From Desulfococcus multivorans (GTDB taxonomy: Bacteria > Desulfobacterota > Desulfobacteria > Desulfobacterales > Desulfococcaceae): DNA of 64,000 nucleotides. A model generated the notes under the pieces. It saw only the letters and a list, made by a program, of their open reading frames with translations. It searched no databases and was not told where the DNA came from. The DNA is taken from contig NZ_CP015381.1 of NCBI RefSeq assembly GCF_001854245.1, positions 3,507,001 through 3,571,000 on the forward strand. Reading direction: 5' to 3'. A program made the position numbers and the translations under genes. Shown here piece by piece: positions 25,411 through 34,105 of the stretch; positions within the stretch are counted from its first letter, which is position 1, and the number at the start of each line of letters is the position of its first letter.

Positions 25411-27747
25411 CTAGAATCCCTTGAACGGGTTCGGGCCCAGGGCTTCGATGGATTCCACGAAACCGTTGATGATCTCCGGAACCTTGTCGTATTGATCGAT
25501 GGCGATCTCGAACTGCGCCACACGCTCCTCCTCGAGGGCCAGGCTGGCGAGAGCGTCGCCGATTTTCTTCATCCGGATTTCGGCCAGCTCGCTCCCCTTG
25601 ACAAAGTGGCACTGGTAATCATCGCCATGCTTGCACCCCAGGAGGAAAACGCCGTCCATGCCCTGGGAAAGGGCGTCCTTGATCCAGATTACGTTGACGG
25701 ATCCGAGGCAGCGCACGGGGATCAGCCGGACGTCGGCCGAGTAGGACAGGCCGTTGATGGCCGCCATGTCCAGGGCCGGGAAGGCGTCGTTTTCACAGAC
25801 CAGTCCGAGAACCCTGAAGGGCGGTTCGGAATAATCGTCTTCCGATGGCACCTTGACGGACTTGACCATGGAACCGATGCTGTCGACGTTGTAGTCGGCA
25901 AATCCGATGATCCGCTCGGGGCAGGCCCCCATACAGGTGCCGCAGCGGCGGCATCGGGCGGGATTCGGCTTGGGCGTTCCCTTGGCGTCGTCGTCGAGAG
26001 CGCCGAAGGGACACTCTTCCGTGCAGCGCTTGCACTGGGTACACCGCTGGAAGAAGAAGTCCGGGAAGGTCATGTCGCCGGAGCGGGGGTGAACCGACAC
26101 ACCGCGGTTGGTGGACCGGATGCACTGGATGGCCTTGAGCGCGGCGCCGGCGGCGTCTTCGATGGACTCTTCCATCGTCATGCTGCGGCGGACGGCGCCG
26201 GCGGCGTAGATGCCGGTTCGCTGGGTTTCATAAGGAAAGCAGATGAAGTTGGAGTCGGAGTACCCGTTGAAAAGCCCGATATCCCGGAAGGCCGGTCCCT
26301 GACGGTAGGCGAGGTTGACGACGGGATCATCGGCCGTGGCCGGCACCATGCCGGTGCCCAGGACGACCATGTCGGCCTTGACCCGGATATTCTCCCCCAG
26401 GAGGGTGTTGTCGGCATCGATGACCAGGCCGTCGCCGTTACTGGAGACCTGGATGACCTCACCCTTGGTGAGGAAGATGCCGGGATCCTGCTGGATGCTT
26501 TTGTAGAAATTCTCGTTGAGGCCGGGGGTCCGCATGTGCTGGTAGAACACATAGGCCTTGCCGTCCTCGTAATCCTCGCGCACATACTTGGCCTGTTTCA
26601 GGGAGACCATGCTGGTCACGGCGCCGGCGTAGGAGAAGTCGGCGTCGCCCGCCTCGCCGCCGGGGCTCTGAATGAAGACGACGGACTTGGCGGGCTTACC
26701 GTCCGAAGGCCGCTTGACAGGGCCTGCGGCGGCAAGCTCCTCGAACCTGGCGTTGGTGACGACATCGGGGATCTCCCCATACCCTAAATTGGCAAACTCG
26801 CCGTCGGCGGGTTTGTAGGGGCGCCATCCGGCGGCCAGCACCACGGCCCCGAACTTCTCACCGTTGGGGTCCAGGGTCAGGATATCCTTCCGCCCCTTGT
26901 TGTATTCCATATACCGTTCATGAATCGTTTCGACGTCGAGCTCCTTGCCGCTTTCGTCGACCTTCATCTCGTCCGGAAGGGGATAAGGCACGTCGAACTC
27001 GATCTTTTCGCCGGGCTTCTTGAAAGTCACCGTGAAATCTCCGGGCTCCCCGGCGATGCGCGCCACCACGGTGTTGGTCTTGACCGTGATGTTGGGGTGT
27101 TTTTCAAGCGCATCGATCCTGCCCTGGATAATGGGGGGAATCAGGCTGTCGTAAGGCTCGCCTACGGGGGTCTGTTTCCGGACCTTGGCGGCATATCCGC
27201 CGAGGTAGGATTCTTTTTCGACGACGGTGACCTCATAGCCGGCCTTGGCCGCGTCCACCGCAGCGGATATGCCGGTGATGCCGCCGCCGATGACGAGGAT
27301 TCGCTCACTGAAATTGTCCTGCTTGTAGGCCTCGGGAAGCTTGACCTTTTCGACCCGGGCCATCCCCATACGAATATAATCCTCGGCCATCATCTGGACG
27401 CGGTCGAAATTGTCCTCGTCTTCCTTCTCTTCATCGGTAAGGGCCGGAAACTGATCCCGGGGATGGGACCAGACCACCCCTTCCCTGATATTCACCCGGT
27501 CGACGATGCAGCCGTCGAACCGGAAGGTGTCGAAATTGACGCGGCGGGAACAGGCCGCCAGGACCAGGGTGTTGGTACCGTCTGCAATGTCCTTCTTGAG
27601 CAGTTCGACACCCTCCTTGCCGCAGAAGCAGGGGTGCGTCTTGACCGGCAAGCCTTCATCCTCCGGCACAGCGCAGAGTGATTTAACATCCAGGGCTTCC
27701 CCGATTCCACAACCTGTGCAGATATATACACCGTACTTTTTATCCAT
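25411..27747 (-). CDS. qmoB: Quinone-interacting membrane oxidoreductase subunit QmoB
   Basis: A 778-residue HdrA-like flavoprotein. It begins with YGVYICTGCGIGEALD; the FAD site is VIGGGITGISAAVDAAKAG. Two ferredoxin-type clusters follow (CTQCKRCTEECPFGALD and CRRCGTCMGACPERI). The C-terminal about 130 residues resemble MvhD (GSVNVIWIKDALSQGMDG, LLGCKHGDDYQCHFVKG). It carries electrons between QmoC and the cytoplasmic QmoA/AprAB side. AGGAGG precedes the ATG at good spacing. Length and order match the family. Confidence 0.96.
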   Translation of the reverse strand: MDKKYGVYICTGCGIGEALDVKSLCAVPEDEGLPVKTHPCFCGKEGVELLKKDIADGTNTLVLAACSRRVNFDTFRFDGCIVDRVNIREGVVWSHPRDQFPALTDEEKEDEDNFDRVQMMAEDYIRMGMARVEKVKLPEAYKQDNFSERILVIGGGITGISAAVDAAKAGYEVTVVEKESYLGGYAAKVRKQTPVGEPYDSLIPPIIQGRIDALEKHPNITVKTNTVVARIAGEPGDFTVTFKKPGEKIEFDVPYPLPDEMKVDESGKELDVETIHERYMEYNKGRKDILTLDPNGEKFGAVVLAAGWRPYKPADGEFANLGYGEIPDVVTNARFEELAAAGPVKRPSDGKPAKSVVFIQSPGGEAGDADFSYAGAVTSMVSLKQAKYVREDYEDGKAYVFYQHMRTPGLNENFYKSIQQDPGIFLTKGEVIQVSSNGDGLVIDADNTLLGENIRVKADMVVLGTGMVPATADDPVVNLAYRQGPAFRDIGLFNGYSDSNFICFPYETQRTGIYAAGAVRRSMTMEESIEDAAGAALKAIQCIRSTNRGVSVHPRSGDMTFPDFFFQRCTQCKRCTEECPFGALDDDAKGTPKPNPARCRRCGTCMGACPERIIGFADYNVDSIGSMVKSVKVPSEDDYSEPPFRVLGLVCENDAFPALDMAAINGLSYSADVRLIPVRCLGSVNVIWIKDALSQGMDGVFLLGCKHGDDYQCHFVKGSELAEIRMKKIGDALASLALEEERVAQFEIAIDQYDKVPEIINGFVESIEALGPNPFKGF

Positions 27748-27843
27748 GGATATCCTCCTGATTTCAGTCGTCGGTTACCCGTCGCCCGCCGGCATCGACA
27801 ATGCCCCCGGGACGAATTTCCGATTCCTGTTCGCTGGTCACCG

Positions 27844-29121
27844 TTATTTGTTCACCAGGGTTTGAATCGCTTTCAGTGCCGTTCCGGTGGCATGTTGATT
27901 GGCCGACGTCACGTCAAAGGGCTTGGCTGCGCAACCGGTACCGAACATGCCGCCTTTTTCGAAATCGTTGATGATGAACCCGTCCGCGTTGTACTTCAGA
28001 TCCGCCGGCAGCTTGATGTTGGCGGCCGTCGGCTGCATGCCCGTGGCCAGCACGACCATGTCGACGGTTTGATGAATTTTTTCGCCGGTGACGGCGTTTT
28101 CCGCGACAACGGTGATATTCCGGGTGTCGGGATCCTCGCTGACTTCGGCGACCTTACCCTTGATAAAAAAGACATTCTCGTCCGCCTTGACCATGTTGTA
28201 GAATTTTTCATACCGCTGACCCGGGGAACGGATGTCGATATAGAAGATGTAGATTTTGGCGTCGGGATACAGGGCTCGGACATAGGTGGCCTGCTTCAGG
28301 GAGGCCATGCAGCAGATATAGGAACAGTAGGGAAGATGATTTTCGTCCCGGGAGCCGGCACACTGGACAAAGGCGATGGATTCGGGGGCCTTGTCGTCGG
28401 AGGGCCTCAGGATCTTGCCCTTGGTGGGGCCGTTGGGCGCCGCCAGGCGTTCGATCATCATGTTGGTGACGATGTTCGGGTACCGACCGAACCCGAGGTT
28501 GTCGATCCGGTTGGCATCGTAAGGCTCCCAACCCGTGGCCCACACGACGGAACCGACACTGAGGGATATGGTTTTCGCCTCCATATCCAGCTCCACCGCA
28601 TCATATTTGCAGGCGGCCTTGACCTTTTTGGCATCTTCGGTGCCGATGATCCTGGGCGAAATGACGTACCTGGCCGGAAACGCCATTTCATGGGGGAGAT
28701 AAGCCCCCTTGATGCGATCCATCCCGAAATTGAAGTCATTGGGGACTTCGGTCTCGCAGGCCTTGCCGCATTCCCCGCAGCAGGTGCAGTTGCTGTTGAC
28801 GTATCGGGGGCTCAGCTTTACATCGACGGTGTAGTTTCCGGGATTGCCGCTCACCTTTTCCACCTCGGCCAGCGTGAACACCTTGATGTTCGGATTGTCC
28901 TTGATCCGCCTGAAATTGATCTCGAGTCCGCAGGTCGGAGGACATAGCTTGGGAAAATACTGGTTTAATTGCGCCACTCGACCGCCCAGGTATGGGTTCT
29001 TCTCGATGATGAATACCTCATACCCCACTTCGGCAGCTTCGAGGGCCGTCGTTAACCCACTGATCCCACCGCCAACAACCATAATGCTTCCGCTACCAGG
29101 GGCTTGTTTGTCTACCGTCAT
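27844..29121 (-). CDS. qmoA: Quinone-interacting membrane oxidoreductase subunit QmoA
   Basis: A 425-residue HdrA-like FAD protein: VVGGGISGLTTALEAAEVG, then YLGGRVAQLNQYFPKLCPP with the family Cys pair, CTCCGECGKACE for the iron-sulfur region, and a C-terminal FAD segment around FGTGCAAKPFDV. It probably contacts AprAB directly. A GGAGGG site precedes the ATG. A terminator and an imperfect inverted repeat lie between aprA and this gene, so qmoABC may also have its own promoter. Confidence 0.96.
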   Translation of the reverse strand: MTVDKQAPGSGSIMVVGGGISGLTTALEAAEVGYEVFIIEKNPYLGGRVAQLNQYFPKLCPPTCGLEINFRRIKDNPNIKVFTLAEVEKVSGNPGNYTVDVKLSPRYVNSNCTCCGECGKACETEVPNDFNFGMDRIKGAYLPHEMAFPARYVISPRIIGTEDAKKVKAACKYDAVELDMEAKTISLSVGSVVWATGWEPYDANRIDNLGFGRYPNIVTNMMIERLAAPNGPTKGKILRPSDDKAPESIAFVQCAGSRDENHLPYCSYICCMASLKQATYVRALYPDAKIYIFYIDIRSPGQRYEKFYNMVKADENVFFIKGKVAEVSEDPDTRNITVVAENAVTGEKIHQTVDMVVLATGMQPTAANIKLPADLKYNADGFIINDFEKGGMFGTGCAAKPFDVTSANQHATGTALKAIQTLVNK

Positions 29122-29199
29122 GCTATCCCTCCGTGCATCATAATGTTTGTGTGATTAAAGTAAGGTTGCATAAATGTTCCATCCTAATCAAATACCGGG

Positions 29200-29270
29200 T
29201 GTTAGGAGTTATGTGCCGGCAACGTCCGGTTCTCGATGCATCTTTCGATGCGGGCACATAACGCCTGACA
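29200..29270. repeat. Imperfect inverted repeat upstream of qmoA
   Basis: The arms 29200-29219 and 29251-29270 match at 17 of 20 positions (conserved part gttatgtgcc / ggcacataac), around a 31-base spacer. It lies between the aprA terminator and the qmoA start. It could be an operator, a cruciform, or a leader structure in qmo mRNA. Its sequence is unlike the dispersed hairpin family elsewhere in the window. Confidence 0.6.
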
Positions 29271-29293
29271 CATGCGTCGTCACATCTTAACAA

Positions 29294-29327
29294 AAACCTC
29301 CGGGCATTCGAAAACACCCGGAGGTTT
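29294..29327 (-). terminator. Rho-independent terminator after aprA
   Basis: A perfect 11-bp stem (aaacctccggg / cccggaggttt) with a 12-base loop, followed on the minus strand by five T residues (29296 to 29292). It is placed 56 bases past the aprA stop codon and before qmoA. This is the clearest intrinsic terminator in the window; it would separate or attenuate aprBA from qmoABC transcription. Confidence 0.85.
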
Positions 29328-29382
29328 CGGTTCAATCTCTATTGGATATCGGAACTCCTGAGCATTCCGGTCTCCGCATCAA

Positions 29383-31356
29383 TTAATCGGGAATGATCTT
29401 GATGTATTCTTTCTTGAAGATATCCCATTCCTTCTTGGCCGGATCGTACTTGGAGTTGACGAAGCAGAACCAGTTTTCATCATCCTGACCCGGGAAGTCG
29501 GCCTGATAGTAGAAGCCGGGGTAACGGGTCTCTTTACGGAACTGGATGTGACGCAGGTGAGCCTCGACGGTCCAGATACGATGCTCGATCTCCCAGGCCC
29601 TCATGAGCTCGTGGAGGTCGCCCGCTGCCAGCTTCTCACAGTCCTCGCGCATGGTCTGGAGCAGATCCATGACCACTTCCAGCATCTTGCTGGAGGTCTG
29701 GTAGAAGGTCGCGGTGCCGGCACCGTACTCGTGGGTCGCCTTCATCAGTCGGTACATCATTCCATTGGGCTTGATGTATGCCGGGTTGATGTCGATGGCG
29801 GTGGTGTAGTTGCAGTTGTCCAGGAAGGTGCGGACCGGCTTGTAGACCAGGTCGACCAGCTCTTCCTTGGACTGTTTCAGGGTCGGTTTGAAGTCGGCGT
29901 TGTCGCGCACGAACTTGGCCATGGCCTTGGCGGCCATGCGGCCCTCGGCGTGGGAGCCGGAGGAGAACTTATGGCCGGAGCAGCCGACGCCGTCACCGGA
30001 GGTGAACAGACCGTTGACGGTGGTCATACGGTTGTAAACCTTGCCCTTGTATTTGATCTTGTAGGCTTCCGGCACCCAGTCGAAATCGGGGCCGGAGGTC
30101 CAGAGACCGCAGCAGCCGGAATGGGAACCCAGCAGGTAAGGCTCGGTGGGCATAACCTCGGAGTTCTTCTTCTCGGGCTCGGTGTTGGTGGCGCACCAGA
30201 GGTTGGCCTGGCCGCAGGTCATGTCGAGGAAGTCTTCCCAGGCTTCGGACTCGAGGTGCTTGAGTTCCTTCTTGTCCATGGTCTTGCCGAGTTCGGCCAG
30301 AGCGGTGACGGTGTCCATGATGATGGGGCCGCGGCCTTCCTTCATCTCGAACAGCATCAGGTGGTTACGCAGACAGGTCGGGGTGATGGCGGCGGTTCCG
30401 TAAGGCGCGTATTTCTCGAGCTCGGACTTGGCGGCGGCGCTGCCGGCAAAGGCTTCGCCCAGACCATTGAGGGTTTTGGCCTTGAACAGGAGGAACCATG
30501 CACCGACCGGGCCGTAGCCGTCTTTAAAACGGGCCGGGGTGAAACGGTTTTCCATCATGGACAGTTCGGCGCCGACCTTCATACACATGGTGTAGGTGGA
30601 ACCGGCGTTCCATACGGGATACCAGGCGCGGCCCTTGCCCTCGCCGACCGAACGGGGCTGGTAGATGTTGACGGCGCCGCCGCAGGCGACCATCATGGTA
30701 TTGGCCTTGATGATATAAACCTTGTTCTCGCGAACGGAAAAGCCAACGGCACCGGCGATGCGGTTTTCTTCATTGGCGTCCAGCAGCAGCTCGACGATGA
30801 AGCAGCGTTCGATGATGTTGTCTTCACCCAAAGCCAGCTTCGCGGCCTCGGCGACGATTCTCTTGTAGGATTCGCCGTTGATCATGATCTGCCATTTACC
30901 GGTGCGGACCGGGGCGGCGCCGGATTTCAGCGTCCCCATCTTCTGGCCCTTCTTGCCGTCGAGGTTCTTTCCGTCCTCGGTCTTTTTCCAGATCGGCAGG
31001 CCCCATTCCTCGAACAGATGCACGGAGTCGTCGACATGGCAGCCCAGGTCGAAGATCAGGTCTTCACGAACCAGGCCCATCAGGTCGTTACGGACCATCC
31101 GGACATAGTCGTCAGGGGTATTGCTGCCGATATAGGTATTGATGGCCGAGAGGCCCTGGGCAACGGCGCCGCTTCTTTCCATGGCGGCCTTGTCGCAGAG
31201 AAGGACCTTCTTGTCGCCGGCCCATTTCTTGATTTCAAAGGCCGCGCCGCAAGCAGCCATACCGCCGCCTACGATCAGAATGTCAACTTCGCGCTCGTCA
31301 ACTTCAGGATCCCTAACCGCTTTAAGCTCTCCCATCGGTTTGTTCGGTAATGCCAT
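29383..31356 (-). CDS. aprA: Adenylylsulfate (APS) reductase alpha subunit
   Basis: A 657-residue FAD subunit of dissimilatory APS reductase, which reduces APS to sulfite and AMP in the cytoplasm. It shows ILIVGGGMAACGAAFEI at the N-terminus, RSGAVAQGLSAINTYIG for the flavin region, the GSHSGCCGLWTSGPDF stretch, and a C-terminal ETRYPGFYYQADFPG segment. Length and motifs match sulfate-reducer AprA. AAGGAGG precedes the ATG. The codon pattern in this gene looks strongly biased, as expected for a highly expressed enzyme. Confidence 0.98.
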   Translation of the reverse strand: MALPNKPMGELKAVRDPEVDEREVDILIVGGGMAACGAAFEIKKWAGDKKVLLCDKAAMERSGAVAQGLSAINTYIGSNTPDDYVRMVRNDLMGLVREDLIFDLGCHVDDSVHLFEEWGLPIWKKTEDGKNLDGKKGQKMGTLKSGAAPVRTGKWQIMINGESYKRIVAEAAKLALGEDNIIERCFIVELLLDANEENRIAGAVGFSVRENKVYIIKANTMMVACGGAVNIYQPRSVGEGKGRAWYPVWNAGSTYTMCMKVGAELSMMENRFTPARFKDGYGPVGAWFLLFKAKTLNGLGEAFAGSAAAKSELEKYAPYGTAAITPTCLRNHLMLFEMKEGRGPIIMDTVTALAELGKTMDKKELKHLESEAWEDFLDMTCGQANLWCATNTEPEKKNSEVMPTEPYLLGSHSGCCGLWTSGPDFDWVPEAYKIKYKGKVYNRMTTVNGLFTSGDGVGCSGHKFSSGSHAEGRMAAKAMAKFVRDNADFKPTLKQSKEELVDLVYKPVRTFLDNCNYTTAIDINPAYIKPNGMMYRLMKATHEYGAGTATFYQTSSKMLEVVMDLLQTMREDCEKLAAGDLHELMRAWEIEHRIWTVEAHLRHIQFRKETRYPGFYYQADFPGQDDENWFCFVNSKYDPAKKEWDIFKKEYIKIIPD

Positions 31357-31451
31357 ACTCCATACCTCCTTAAAGTATTATCAGAATTTTATGATTTTTT
31401 TACTTCCGATTACTGCCGTGTCACCCGTAACGACGGTGTGGAATTCCGACG

Positions 31452-31889
31452 TTAGACCGTGGCGATCGGCTTCTTCAGGGTGACGCCGTCCGTCTCTTCG
31501 GTGGCGAGCAGCTCGCTGTCGAGATCCTTGCCCTTCAGGTCGGCGTATGCATTGGCGGCGCCTTCGGGAGTGGTACGGATGGGGAATTTGAAGCGTTTGA
31601 TAACACCATTTCTGAACTTACAGGTCCACATGACGTCTTCGGTACCCATCATCGGCATAATGGAGCTTCCCAGGGGCACGAAATCGGCATAGCCTCTGAC
31701 CTCGATGGCCTGAGTCGGGCAGATTTTCACGCAGGAGAAGCATTCCCAGCACTGATCGGGCTCCTGATTGTAGGCTTTCATTGCGTTGGGATCGAGAACC
31801 ATCAGGTCGTTGGGGCAGATGTACATACACGCGGTCTTATCTCCACCCTTGCAGCCGTCACATTTTTCCTGAATTACAAAACTTGGCAT
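31452..31889 (-). CDS. aprB: Adenylylsulfate (APS) reductase beta subunit
   Basis: A 145-residue ferredoxin-like subunit with two 4Fe-4S clusters: the first ligated by Cys residues in KCDGCKGGDKTACMYICP, the second in CWECFSCVKICPTQA. A C-terminal tail (GYADFVPLGSSIMP to IRTTPEGAAN) wraps AprA. It delivers electrons from Qmo to AprA's FAD. GTAGGAGG lies upstream of the ATG. It is the first gene of the block, transcribed out of the 640-base gap at 31890-32529. Confidence 0.98.
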   Translation of the reverse strand: MPSFVIQEKCDGCKGGDKTACMYICPNDLMVLDPNAMKAYNQEPDQCWECFSCVKICPTQAIEVRGYADFVPLGSSIMPMMGTEDVMWTCKFRNGVIKRFKFPIRTTPEGAANAYADLKGKDLDSELLATEETDGVTLKKPIATV

Positions 31890-32529
31890 TTACAATACCT
31901 CCTACAGTTAGCGTTTGGTGATGGTAAAGGTCTAACAACCTAAATCAGATGTGTTGCAACTTAAGCTGTCTGCACCTCCCTTCCTACCTGTGGCCAAAAA
32001 GCTGACTTTGGACCATTTCTCAAAAAAATTACCGACTTGCCTATGTCAAAGACTTACTGCCTGTGAGATCCCAAATTGCTTAACTATGTCAAATCCATCC
32101 CGGTGTAAACAACTTTCTTCGAGCGCCGATGTTTTTATCGACGGTTTCCCGACCCGGGATACGGCGCCGGAGTATCCGGCGGCGGCGCTTACGCTGGTGT
32201 TGAAAGCTGAAAGCCGACCTCTTGACAAGGTTTCTGACCTAACACCCTTTAAGGCGCTTGTCAACCTCTTTTGAAGGGGTGCGCCGTGGGTCCGCTTCAG
32301 TCTGGTTAATATTTCAACCTTCGACTTTCATGATGGTGACCGGATAGCGGTGCCGGGAGGATACGGCCTATGAAAGTCGAAAGTTGAGTTAAAAAGTTGA
32401 GTTAATATGATTTCATCCGGATCGGCGGTGCCGTTTTCACGCGGGTTTTGGGTTGACAATCCCGGCGAACCGTATCAAGCTGAACCTGACAGGGATAACC
32501 CCGCGCCAATCACGATGGAGAGATACGAT
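31890..32529. other. Divergent intergenic region upstream of aprB
   Basis: About 640 bases with no supported gene, less GC-rich than its surroundings near aprB. It must contain the aprBA promoter. A minus-strand TTGACA at 32268-32263 is followed 16 bases later by TTAGGT, a weak pair that would imply a leader of over 300 bases. It also contains hairpin element copy B and, just past it, a direct repeat of aagttgagtt (32381-32390 and 32394-32403). Upstream of ykgJ the ATG at 32407 has no ribosome-binding site. Confidence 0.5.
32315..32386. repeat. Dispersed hairpin element, copy B (short form)
   Basis: The outer arms are 32315-32330 and 32371-32386 (15 of 16 paired, ending tcgactttca / tgaaagtcga). 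The shared core ccgggaggatacggcc is at 32353-32368. Relative to copy A it lacks the loop remainder and the second inner arm, which are deleted precisely between the core and the right outer arm. The segment gatggtgaccggatagcgg (32332-32350) matches copy A in the same orientation. Confidence 0.82.
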
Positions 32530-33273
32530 ATGGAAAATGAATGGATTCCACTGTCCCCGGACGACGCCTTCACCTTCGCCTGCAGGCCGGGGGGCGTCTG
32601 CTTCAACGACTGTTGCCGGGACCTCAACCAGTTTCTGACCCCCTATGACATCCTGAGGCTCAAAAACCGCCTCGGCCTCCCGTCCGATGTCTTCCTCGAA
32701 CGATACACCGTCACACACATCGGTCCAGAAACCGGTCTTCCGGTCGTCGTTCTGCGCCAGGATTCCGCATCGGGCATGACCTGCCCCTTTGTCAGCGACA
32801 AGGGATGCACCGTTTACGCCGACCGCCCTTCCTCGTGTCGTGCCTATCCCCTGGCACGCCTCGCGTCCCGATCCCGGGAGACCGGACAAATAACGGAGCG
32901 GTATGCCCTCATCCGGGAGCCCCACTGCAAGGGCTTCCGGGAGGGAGAGCGTCGGACCGTTCGCGGGTGGATCGAGGAGCAGGGGCTGCCGGTCTACAAC
33001 GAGATGAACGACCGCCTGATGGAAATTATCGGTCTCAAGGCCCGGTGCCACCCCCAGCCGCTGGATGTCCGGGAACGGCACCTCTTTCACCTGGCCGCCT
33101 ACGATCTCGACGCCTTTCGCCGGCAGGCGGTCGAAAACGACCTGTTGAAGGATCTCGCCTCGCTTCCCCACGGGCCGGCCGTCGCCGACATCGACGACGA
33201 GACCCTGCTTCGCTTTTCCCTCGACTGGCTGAAGCGGACCCTTTTCCTTCAGGCGGGAGGCGGAACGTCATGA
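32530..33273 (+). CDS. YkgJ-family cysteine-cluster protein (first)
   Basis: About 247 residues. The family Cys cluster is FACRPGGVCFNDCCRD near the N-terminus, completed by MTCPFVSDKGCTVYADRPSSCRAYPLAR. This pattern is the YkgJ/CxxCxxCC family, proposed to bind a metal or iron-sulfur cluster; the role is unproven. The ATG at 32530 is chosen from the GGAGAG seven bases upstream; an in-frame start at 32407 would add 41 residues without family character. The SDR gene overlaps its stop codon by four bases. Confidence 0.82.
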   Translation: MENEWIPLSPDDAFTFACRPGGVCFNDCCRDLNQFLTPYDILRLKNRLGLPSDVFLERYTVTHIGPETGLPVVVLRQDSASGMTCPFVSDKGCTVYADRPSSCRAYPLARLASRSRETGQITERYALIREPHCKGFREGERRTVRGWIEEQGLPVYNEMNDRLMEIIGLKARCHPQPLDVRERHLFHLAAYDLDAFRRQAVENDLLKDLASLPHGPAVADIDDETLLRFSLDWLKRTLFLQAGGGTS

Positions 33274-34085
33274 GCCTGGCCGGGAAGACGGCGCTGGTGC
33301 TCGGCGCGGTCAAGGGCATCGGAAAAGGCGTGGGTCTGGCGCTGGCCGATGCCGGAGTCCGGCTGGCCCTGACTCATTACGACTGGGAAGAGAGCCTGGA
33401 CGCCATGCGTCGGGATTTCGCCGCCTCGGGTGCCGACCACCTGATCCTCCGGACAAACCTTCTCGACACCGATACGATTTCCGAGATGGTGGACCGGGTG
33501 ATCGACCGTTTCGGGCGGCTCGACATCCTCGTCAACAACATCGAGCGGGGCGGCTGGCCCATCGTTCACGGCGCCTACACCCGGGACCAGTGGGATCTGG
33601 AGATGGCCACGACCCTCCGGGCCAAGCAATGGGTTTTCACCGCGGCTCTCCCGCATCTCAAGGCCTCGGGCGACGGCGTCGTCGTCAACATCTCATCGAT
33701 TGCGGGAATCGTCGGCAGGTCGGGCCCGACCGCCTATATCTTCAACGAAGGGTATTCCGCCGCCAACCGGGGCATCTCTCTTCTGACGGAGACCTGGGCC
33801 CGGCTCGGCGCCCCCGAGGTTCGGGTGAACGAGATCATGCTGGGCATCTTCGACACCCGACATGCCCGGGAAACCCGGGGATGGGGGCTGCTCACCGAAG
33901 CCCGGAAGCGGGCGATCCTCGACCACACCCTCCTGGGACGGACGGGTGTCGTCGACGACATCGCCAAAGCCGTGATCTTCATCCTCCGGGACGCCCCCTT
34001 CATGACCGGGGCCGTTCTTCGTCTCGACGGCGGATATGTGCTCGGCGGCGAGGAAGTCGCCCCCATGCCGCCCGGCGTGGTATGA
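33270..34085 (+). CDS. SDR-family oxidoreductase lacking the canonical Lys
   Basis: A 271-residue short-chain dehydrogenase/reductase fold: GAVKGIGKGVG (nucleotide-binding GxxxGxG), LDILVNNIERGG in place of the usual NNAG, NISSIAGIVG with the catalytic Ser, and a C-terminal GRTGVVDDIAKAVIFIL and LRLDGGY. The active-site YxxxK reads YSAAN, so the lysine is an asparagine. Either another lysine substitutes or it is not a conventional oxidoreductase. The start at 33270 overlaps the YkgJ gene's stop (ATGA); the longer frame upstream is a shadow. Confidence 0.82.
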   Translation: MSLAGKTALVLGAVKGIGKGVGLALADAGVRLALTHYDWEESLDAMRRDFAASGADHLILRTNLLDTDTISEMVDRVIDRFGRLDILVNNIERGGWPIVHGAYTRDQWDLEMATTLRAKQWVFTAALPHLKASGDGVVVNISSIAGIVGRSGPTAYIFNEGYSAANRGISLLTETWARLGAPEVRVNEIMLGIFDTRHARETRGWGLLTEARKRAILDHTLLGRTGVVDDIAKAVIFILRDAPFMTGAVLRLDGGYVLGGEEVAPMPPGVV

Positions 34086-34105
34086 TCGCCGCCCCCTGTT
34101 TCGAC

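Noticed and set aside
25411-27747. QmoB as a fusion error because it is much longer than QmoA
   Set aside because: QmoB in sulfate reducers normally carries the extra ferredoxin and MvhD-like parts, so this length is expected.
29200-29270. Possible integron attC-like site
   Set aside because: The inverted repeat has gttatgtgcc/ggcacataac arms but lacks the RYYYAAC and GTTRRRY core sites at its ends, and there is no integrase or cassette array nearby.
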